The notes under the pieces are model-generated. The model searched no databases. It was not told where the DNA came from and worked only from the letters and a program-made list of their open reading frames with translations. A stretch of DNA of 44,023 nucleotides from Yeguia hominis. Its GTDB lineage: Bacteria; Bacillota; Clostridia; Oscillospirales; Acutalibacteraceae. The stretch is from contig NZ_JACRSN010000023.1 in assembly GCF_014384705.1 (NCBI RefSeq), positions 1 to 44,023 of the forward strand, given 5' to 3'. Position numbers and translations under genes: made by a program. Shown in pieces: positions 38,602 to 44,023 of the stretch; within the stretch, counting starts at the first letter, position 1, and every line of letters begins with the position of its first letter.

Positions 38602-40935
38602 TTACACCTCTCCGAACTTGGTCGTCATCAACTTATAAAGCTCGGTATTGCGGGGGAACTTGTTGACAAACGGCACAAGAGAGCTGCCGACCTTGAGAAG
38701 CCCCTGTCCTGCGCCGACATTCGTGATATAACTAAGCTGAAGGTCGGAGATATTAAGGAGCTTGGCAAGCTCGATACGGTCTGTGGACGCTTGATTGAGC
38801 ATAATGATAAACTCGCTGTTGGCAAGCATTGTTCTTGCCGTGTGGCTCTGCAAAAGGTCGTCCACATTCTGCGTGATACCTGTGCAGTACGCACCGTATT
38901 TTCTTACTCTTTTCCAGAGCGTAAAGAGGAAGTTGGCGGAGTATTCGTGCTGAAAGAGCAGATAAATCTCATCAATGAAGATGAAAGTGTTTCTGCCTTT
39001 GGCTCTGTTCTGGGTAATACGGTTCAAGATGCTGTCAAGAACAACAAGCATACCGATAGGCTGTAACTGCTTGCCCAAATCCAGAATGTCATAGCAGATA
39101 AGGCGGCTGTGGGTATCCACATTCGTATGCTTTGCAAAAGTGTTAAGAGAGCCGTCCGTGAAAAGCTCAATGGCAAGGGCGATTTCCTGTGCTTCTGGCT
39201 CGTCCTGCTTCAACAGCTCCTCACGGAAGTCCTGCAAGGTCGGCGGCGTTCCCATATAGTTGCCTTGCTGATAATACCGATACACCGAAGCGGTACAGCG
39301 GTCAATGATGGATTTCTGCTTTGCGCCAAGACTGCTGCCGCCGATGAGCTGTTCGCAAAGGGACAAAATAAACTCCGATTTCAAGATAACGGGGTTAGCA
39401 CCGTCACCGTAATCGGAGTTCATATCCATAGCGTTGATATGGTTTTCGCTCGTTGCTGAGATGTGAATGACCTCGCCCTGCATTGCCTTAACAAGCGGCG
39501 AATACTCTCGCTCTGGGTCAATAATGATAATATCGGCGTTGGGGTCGGTCAGAATGATGTTCGTCATTTCTTCCTTTGCCGTAAAGGATTTGCCTGCACC
39601 CGACACGCCGAGGATAAAGGAATTACCGTTGAGCAGGTGGCGGCGGTTGGCGATAATCATATTCTTGCTGATTACATTCTGCCCGTAATAAACGCCGTTC
39701 TCGTGATAGATTTCCTGCACCCGAAACGGAATAAACACCGCAAGACTTTCCGTAGTAAGGGTACGCAGGGCGTCAATCTTTCGCACGCCGAAAGGCAGCA
39801 CCGTATTTAAGCCGTCCATCTGCTGGTATTTCAGCACGGCAAACTGACACAAGTGCTTTCTGGCAGTTGTGAGCAACGCTTCGGTGTCGCTGTCAAGCTG
39901 CTCCTTGCTGTCAGCCGTATGCACCATAGTCAGCACAGCGAACATCATTCTCTGGTCACGGGTCGTAAGGTCATCAAGGAACTCCTTGCTTTCTTTTCGC
40001 TGCTGCTCCAAGTCATACGGCACAACGGCAGAAAAGTTGTTGTTCTGGTTTTGCTTTCGCTGCCAATTCGTGATGTTGGTTTCCACACCGAGCAAGCGGT
40101 TCTCCACCTCTCGCACGGCTTCATCTGTGGGAACGGGAATAATGTCAACGGAGAGCATCATATTTCTGTTCAGCTCACAAAGCTCCGCTACCATACTGTC
40201 CTTGATATAGGCGGCGTATTCTCTGAGAAAAATCACACGCCCGTATCTGTCACCCATTCTGAAACAGTCCTTTTCAAATTCAAAGGTGTCGGGGCAGATA
40301 AAGTCCTTGAAGTCGTGACCCTTTCGCATCGTCTGGGAAATATCGAAACGGAACGCCGTTTCTTCACCTGTGCGGTAAAAGTCGTGAAAAATACGGAGCT
40401 TTTCTTCGGCTTCAAGCTCTACGCAGCGTGACCCCAGACGGGAAAAGTGTGCAATAAGGTCAGCGCCCACACGGGCGAAATAGTTTCGGGCTTCCTCAAT
40501 GTTTTTCTTGTTGACAGATACCGTCACATACTTGTCCTGCACAATGGAGTTTGCTCCCGTCGCTTTATCAAGGAGCATCTTGTTATATTCCTTGCGATAC
40601 TTATCCAGAGCGTCATCAGCCATAGGAATGAGTATCGTCTGTTCAAAGTCCGCTTTGTTTAAGCGGCGGTTATTGATAGTGATTTTCGTAGTAGCTCCGC
40701 TGTCAAGAGAATTAAGCAGCTCCGAGTATTCAAGGAACATTGCTTCCTTATCCTCACGGCTTGCTACGGCGTAATTGATGTCCTCAAATTTGAATGTCTT
40801 AGCGTACTTGTTCTTGCCGACAAGGAAGATACCGTCCTCCCAGATAGTTTTAATTGGGATAACGCTCTGTACCGATTTCGGCACGACAAACTTCTCCTTG
40901 TCCTGTTTGAACAGGTTTTTGAGTGTTTTAAGCAT
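38602..40935 (-). CDS. virB4: VirB4/TraE-type conjugation ATPase
   Basis: A 777-residue cytoplasmic ATPase that energises the type IV secretion channel. The N-terminal VirB4/CagE domain is at about 1-400. The P-loop ILGVSGAGKSFTAKEE lies near residue 445, followed by DIIIIDPEREYSPLVKAM. Walker B FIFIDEIYLLFQHEYSANFL is at about 670 and the arginine/sensor region with GITQNVDDLL follows. It corresponds to CD1110-type proteins of C. difficile elements. The ATG overlaps the end of the PrgI gene by 8 bases. AAGGAGG is 11 bases upstream of it. Confidence 0.95.
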   Translation of the reverse strand: MLKTLKNLFKQDKEKFVVPKSVQSVIPIKTIWEDGIFLVGKNKYAKTFKFEDINYAVASREDKEAMFLEYSELLNSLDSGATTKITINNRRLNKADFEQTILIPMADDALDKYRKEYNKMLLDKATGANSIVQDKYVTVSVNKKNIEEARNYFARVGADLIAHFSRLGSRCVELEAEEKLRIFHDFYRTGEETAFRFDISQTMRKGHDFKDFICPDTFEFEKDCFRMGDRYGRVIFLREYAAYIKDSMVAELCELNRNMMLSVDIIPVPTDEAVREVENRLLGVETNITNWQRKQNQNNNFSAVVPYDLEQQRKESKEFLDDLTTRDQRMMFAVLTMVHTADSKEQLDSDTEALLTTARKHLCQFAVLKYQQMDGLNTVLPFGVRKIDALRTLTTESLAVFIPFRVQEIYHENGVYYGQNVISKNMIIANRRHLLNGNSFILGVSGAGKSFTAKEEMTNIILTDPNADIIIIDPEREYSPLVKAMQGEVIHISATSENHINAMDMNSDYGDGANPVILKSEFILSLCEQLIGGSSLGAKQKSIIDRCTASVYRYYQQGNYMGTPPTLQDFREELLKQDEPEAQEIALAIELFTDGSLNTFAKHTNVDTHSRLICYDILDLGKQLQPIGMLVVLDSILNRITQNRAKGRNTFIFIDEIYLLFQHEYSANFLFTLWKRVRKYGAYCTGITQNVDDLLQSHTARTMLANSEFIIMLNQASTDRIELAKLLNISDLQLSYITNVGAGQGLLKVGSSLVPFVNKFPRNTELYKLMTTKFGEV

Positions 40936-41295
40936 TGTTCTTCAACGCCTCCTTTTCGTGATTTTGAATTGTTGCTTTCAGCGTTTCATAGTAGAGATTA
41001 TCGGGGTGAAACATCAGCTTTTTCGGCATAAGGAACTCCGATTTAATCCACGCCCAGAAAAACTGCTCGGCGTTCATCCCGTTGTATTTGATAAAGCGCC
41101 CATCAGCGCAAAAGGCGCAGCACCGAGGATACATACCCAACTGAGAGTTTCCGTTCCGAAGTGCGGGCGCAGCAGAAAATACAGCCCGACCGCCACTCCG
41201 CAGGCAAGTACCGAAAAAACGAACTGCCGCAAAGACAGTCCGAAAAACATACTCTCCGTGTAATTACGGATTTCCTTGTTTATCTTAACTTCCAA
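40928..41295 (-). pseudogene. PrgI-family transfer protein, frameshifted
   Basis: PrgI family members of about 125 residues are small membrane proteins encoded just before virB4. The first 60 codons here match: MEVKINKEIRNYTESMFFGL, then two membrane segments (FVFSVLACGVAVGLYFLL and LSWVCILGAAPFALM). At about 41097-41103 the frame breaks: reading on gives ALSNTTG and a stop, while the expected continuation (RFIKYNGMNAEQFFWAWIKS, then EFLMPKKLMFHPDNLYYETL) is found one frame over and runs to 40928. A missing G in the ATGGGCGC run explains it. This is either a true mutation, a sequencing error or, less likely, programmed slippage. Confidence 0.85.
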
Positions 41296-41310
41296 TTCGT
41301 CGAACCTCCT

Positions 41311-42147
41311 TTATAAGCCCATCATTTCTCTTACAACACGGTCGGACATTTTGACCGCACCGACAAGGACGAGCATATTAAATACAAGCTCTCCGATATA
41401 GCTCCATACCATAGACACAGCCGCAGCATTTGGGTCAACCGCAGGGGGTGAAGCCGCAAAGAGCGAAAAGATGATGCAGGCAAGCACAATGATTGCGCCC
41501 TCCAGACACACGGCGGCATAGCTCTTGATAAAGCTCTTGCCGACACTCTGGCTCGGCTCTCCCGCAAAAGTAGAAAGCGGAACAGGGGCAATGGCGGTAT
41601 AAAGGTACAGCTTAAAAAATCTGCCGTACACCGACATAATCATAATGAACGACAGTACCGTAATAAACAGACCGCCTATCAGCGTGACCGCCCATAACGG
41701 GATACTCTCGAAAAAGCCGCAGTCCTCAACGGCGGTCACGATTTCCGACGGTAATACCGTCTGCTGTGCCGTTCCGAAGCCTGCGGCGTTCATAATGGTT
41801 GAAATAAGTCCCTGTACGATATTGAAAAGAGCCATCATCAGCTCCAAGCCATAGGTCACAGCACCTTTGGCAAGGGCGAAGCGGATAAACAGTTTTAATG
41901 CGTGTTCTGGTTTCTTGACCTCTGCAAAGCTGCCGCAGGTACGCATTACGCCTACGACAAAAAAGAGAACGAGCAACGCAAGCCCGATTGCCTGCACTGC
42001 GCCGTGTATATTTACGATAACATTCCATATCGTGCCGCCCTTAAAGCTCTCTGGGGATTGGGTAATGAGTTGCCATATCTCCGACAGCTTCTCATTCCAA
42101 GTTTCAAGAGCGTTCTCCAAGTTCTGCACAATCCAATTATCAGACAT
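41311..42147 (-). CDS. VirB6/TrbL-like polytopic transfer protein
   Basis: A 278-residue membrane protein with five to six helices (AIGLALLVLFFVVGVMRTCG; GAVTYGLELMMALFNIVQGL; LWAVTLIGGLFITVLSFIMI; LYTAIAPVPLSTFA; AAVCLEGAIIVLACIIFSLF; WSYIGELVFNMLVLVGAVKM). The segment YGRFFKLYLYTAIAPVPLST with the conserved PVPLSTF is typical of CD1112-type proteins of clostridial elements, thought to form the inner-membrane part of the channel. AGGAGGTGG stands 8 bases before the ATG. It lies 15 bases upstream of prgI and 94 bases downstream of the pilin-like gene. Confidence 0.9.
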   Translation of the reverse strand: MSDNWIVQNLENALETWNEKLSEIWQLITQSPESFKGGTIWNVIVNIHGAVQAIGLALLVLFFVVGVMRTCGSFAEVKKPEHALKLFIRFALAKGAVTYGLELMMALFNIVQGLISTIMNAAGFGTAQQTVLPSEIVTAVEDCGFFESIPLWAVTLIGGLFITVLSFIMIMSVYGRFFKLYLYTAIAPVPLSTFAGEPSQSVGKSFIKSYAAVCLEGAIIVLACIIFSLFAASPPAVDPNAAAVSMVWSYIGELVFNMLVLVGAVKMSDRVVREMMGL

Positions 42148-42241
42148 TCGACCACCTCCTTATTGATTTGGATAACGGGGGCAATTCCGCAAAGCGGATC
42201 TGCCCCCGTTACCGTCAGTCTTGTGTCATTCTGTTGTTCTC

Positions 42242-42598
42242 TCAGCCTGTGATAAGGGTCAAGATTTCCTTTGCAAAGGTAATGACCACGCCGCCCGCAA
42301 GGGTCAAAAAGCCGTTTGCTCTCTGGGACGGGTCGTGAGATTTGAGGGACAGACCAATTTGCACAATACCGAAGCCGAGCATAATCATACCAACAGCTCT
42401 TACCAGACCGAAAATGAAGTCGGACAGGTTATTGACTACGGCAATAGGGTCATTCGCCGCAAAAGCGGTCACGGATGTTCCCACAACAAAGGTCAATGCC
42501 ATTACTGCTGTGCAGTAAAAGCGGAACCCCTTTCTGACCTTGCCAGACATCGGCAGCTTTTCGGTTTTCTTGCCCTCATTGTTCTTAAAAAGTTTCAT
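42242..42598 (-). CDS. Maff2-family pilin-like (VirB2/TrbC-like) protein
   Basis: A 118-residue protein. A basic N-terminus is followed by a signal/anchor (FYCTAVMALTFVVGTSVTAFA) with probable cleavage after AFA, then two further hydrophobic helices (IFGLVRAVGMIMLGFGIVQI and GFLTLAGGVVITFAKEILTL). The core LSLKSHDPSQRANGFLTLAGG is the signature of the Maff2 family of Tn1549-type elements. The size and topology after processing resemble VirB2 pilins, so it may build the surface or channel filament; this is by analogy. AGGAGG is 9 bases upstream of the ATG. Confidence 0.92.
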   Translation of the reverse strand: MKLFKNNEGKKTEKLPMSGKVRKGFRFYCTAVMALTFVVGTSVTAFAANDPIAVVNNLSDFIFGLVRAVGMIMLGFGIVQIGLSLKSHDPSQRANGFLTLAGGVVITFAKEILTLITG

Positions 42599-42613
42599 AG
42601 ATAAATCCTCCTT

Positions 42614-43912
42614 TTAGATGTTGAATATTTCTTCCAAGTCCTCATCGGACAGAAGCTCGTAGGAAGTGCTGACAGCGTTTATGCTTACGGCGCTTTGAGG
42701 AATATCGCTGTCAAACACAAGGGTTGCAACTACCTGCGTCGGCTCTCCGTGAATATACGGTGGCTGCCCTCCATCAGCAGTCAGCTTCACATTCGGGTGC
42801 TTCATAATGTCATATTTGAAGTCCATTACGGGGCGTTCTCCCCGAATAAAAAGAAGTGCGTAGCGGTTATCAAGCATACGCACTTCGTCTGGGGTCATAA
42901 GCTCACGCCCCGATATTTGATAGTTGGTCGAATAGTTTCCGCTTCGCCCAGAGCTTTTTCCGTAGGTGTTGGTATCAATGGTTTCCTTGCCGAGCAGCTC
43001 CGACACATATTTGTGGGTGCTTTGCTCATTGCCGCCGAGGTAAAGAAATTCATCGCAGTTGCCTACGATGCTTTCCCATTGCTTCTCGAAAAGGGCTTTG
43101 AGCTGCGCCAGATTTTGCAGGATAATGGACACCGACACCCCTCTGGAACGCATAACGGACAAAATCTTATCGAAGTCATCGGGCAGCGATACATTCGCAA
43201 ATTCGTCCATTATAAAGTGGCAATGCACGGGCAGGCTGCCGCCGTATTTATGGTCTGCCAGATAAAAGAGCTGTTGAAAGAGCTGCGTATAAAGGATACT
43301 GACAAGGAAGTTAAAGCTCGTATCATTGTCGGGTATCAAGGCAAACAAAGCGACTTTCTTTTCTCCCAGACTCGGCAGGTCAAGCTCATCGGTGGCGGTA
43401 AGCCCCGCAAGGCTCTCCAGATTAAATTTTTCAAGCCTTGCGGCAAGCGTGATTTGAATACTCTTTAAGGTCTTTGCCGAGCCAGAGTGATAATCCCTGT
43501 AATACTTGAGGGCGATATGCTCTGGGTTTATCATTTCCAGACGGTCAAACAGCTCGTCCAGAGGGCTTACATAGCTGTCGTCGTCCTCACGGACTTCACC
43601 TGCACGAAGCAACTCCATAACCATAGGAAAATTCTGCTCGTCGGGCGGAGCTTCGTATTTGAGATAAAACACCAATGCAAGAAGCAGCATACTTGCCGCC
43701 GTATCCCAGAACGGGTCTTGCGACTGTGAGCCTTTTGGCGTAGTTGCCTTAAACAGATTCGTTACCAAACGCTGCACATCATTGTCGTTGCGCAGATACA
43801 CAAAGGGATTGTAGCAATGGCTGCGGTGCATATTGATTAGGTCAAGGACACGCACCTCATAGCCCTTGCTCTCCAACAAACCGCCGATGTCACGGACGAT
43901 TTCACCCTTCTG
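42614..43912 (-). pseudogene. TraG/VirD4 coupling protein, N-terminal part missing
   Basis: The readable part, 432 codons, covers the C-terminal two thirds of a Tn1549-type coupling ATPase: QKGEIVRDIGGLLESKGYEV, RVLDLINMHRSHCYNPFVYL, FKATTPKGSQSQDPFWD, Walker B in HCHFIMDEFANVSLPDD, and SRGVSVSIILQNLAQLKALF. A complete protein begins with membrane helices and a Walker A region and reads into DPKGEI. Here the frame meets a TGA (43913-43915) at that point, and the upstream sequence does not resemble TraG in any frame. A deletion, insertion or rearrangement at about 43912 has removed or displaced the N-terminus. The ATPase cannot bind nucleotide without it. Confidence 0.85.
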
Positions 43913-43974
43913 TCAAGTGGTTTTGAGATATTTTTTGAAAAATCTCCAAAGCGCATAGCTGTGCGTAAAGTCAA

Positions 43975-44023
43975 TCAGGCAACATCTCCTTCCTGCAAAG
44001 CCATTGCTTCTTTTGCAATCAGA
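43975..44023 (-). CDS. Partial small gene at the window edge
   Basis: Leftward frame ending LIAKEAMALQEGDVA and TGA; its start lies outside the window. Not recognised. It ends 60 bases before the TraG remnant. The gap contains inverted repeats, CGCATAGCTGTGCG (43952-43965) and GAGATATTTTTTGAAAAATCTC (43926-43947). Confidence 0.35.
   Translation of the reverse strand, partial: LIAKEAMALQEGDVA

Larger units (their letters stand above)
24172..44023. mobile_element. Integrative conjugative element (Tn1549/CTn-like) in cotJC, right end outside the window
   Basis: From the cotJC junction rightward every gene fits a conjugative transposon: a large serine recombinase at the end, a sigma-region-4 regulator, cargo regulators, and a type IV secretion block (CHAP protein, sortase B, VirB4, PrgI, VirB6-like, pilin-like protein, TraG). 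The order of the transfer genes is that of the Tn1549/C. difficile CTn family; those elements usually have a tyrosine integrase, while this one has a serine recombinase. No relaxase is seen yet; it should lie beyond 44023. At least 19.8 kb belongs to the element. Confidence 0.9.

Overview
The window looks like chromosome of an anaerobic, spore-forming Clostridia bacterium (Oscillospiraceae-like), heavily invaded by mobile DNA. The evidence is the spore-coat cotJABC cluster, AGGAGG-type ribosome sites almost everywhere, Gram-positive phage lysis genes, and a conjugative element of the Tn1549/CTn type common in gut Firmicutes. No 16S or other taxonomic marker is present, so the genus is not assigned.

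Layout. (1) 1-6476: right end of a prophage. It holds a giant polyvalent protein with an ADP-ribosyltransferase-like domain (5' end outside the window), a holin, a small membrane/coiled-coil protein and an amidase endolysin. A leftward three-gene operon follows, driven by a promoter that contains a perfect 11-bp-arm operator. The prophage ends at the 3' half of a tRNA-Pro(GGG), the probable attachment site. (2) 6481-15180: a scrap-yard. It contains the C-terminal half of a serine recombinase fused directly to the tRNA end, an intact two-gene unit of unknown function (7429-9833), a truncated IS481-type transposase, an IS256-family element with a nonsense codon and a frameshift, a membrane-bound XRE regulator whose 3' end was replaced by that IS, a gene-poor stretch, and a second IS256-like transposase with an amber codon at position 16. 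(3) 15244-24170: orderly core chromosome. A leftward operon encodes a DUF308 membrane protein, an RND/MMPL permease and a heptad-repeat (YhgE-like) partner. Then come an Mrp P-loop protein, thioredoxin, an MFS transporter and the rightward cotJA-cotJB-cotJC cluster. (4) 24170 to the window end: an integrative conjugative element (ICE) inserted inside cotJC.

The ICE starts with a large serine recombinase whose reading frame runs across the element/chromosome junction, so its last 16 or so codons are antisense cotJC. Cargo and regulation follow: a MazF-type toxin, a sigma-region-4 protein, a zinc-ribbon protein, a BlaI/BlaR1 pair with its dyad operator, two XRE membrane regulators, a MerR/TipA-type regulator with a classical 19-bp-spacer promoter, and a GyrI-like/WYL pair. 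The conjugation block, all leftward, comprises TraG/VirD4, a pilin-like Maff2 protein, VirB6-like, PrgI (frameshifted), VirB4, sortase B and a CHAP-domain protein. A self-contained AAA/DUF4143 ATPase gene with its own promoter and terminator sits between virB4 and the sortase gene.

Most notable points: interruption of a sporulation gene by a serine-recombinase element, which is structurally reminiscent of skin-type elements; the recombinase tail borrowed from the host gene; the tRNA-Pro/recombinase-remnant fusion at the prophage end; lesions in two conjugation genes (prgI, traG) that question whether the ICE can still transfer; and several clean regulator-operator pairs. All assignments come from reading the sequence; no database search was possible.
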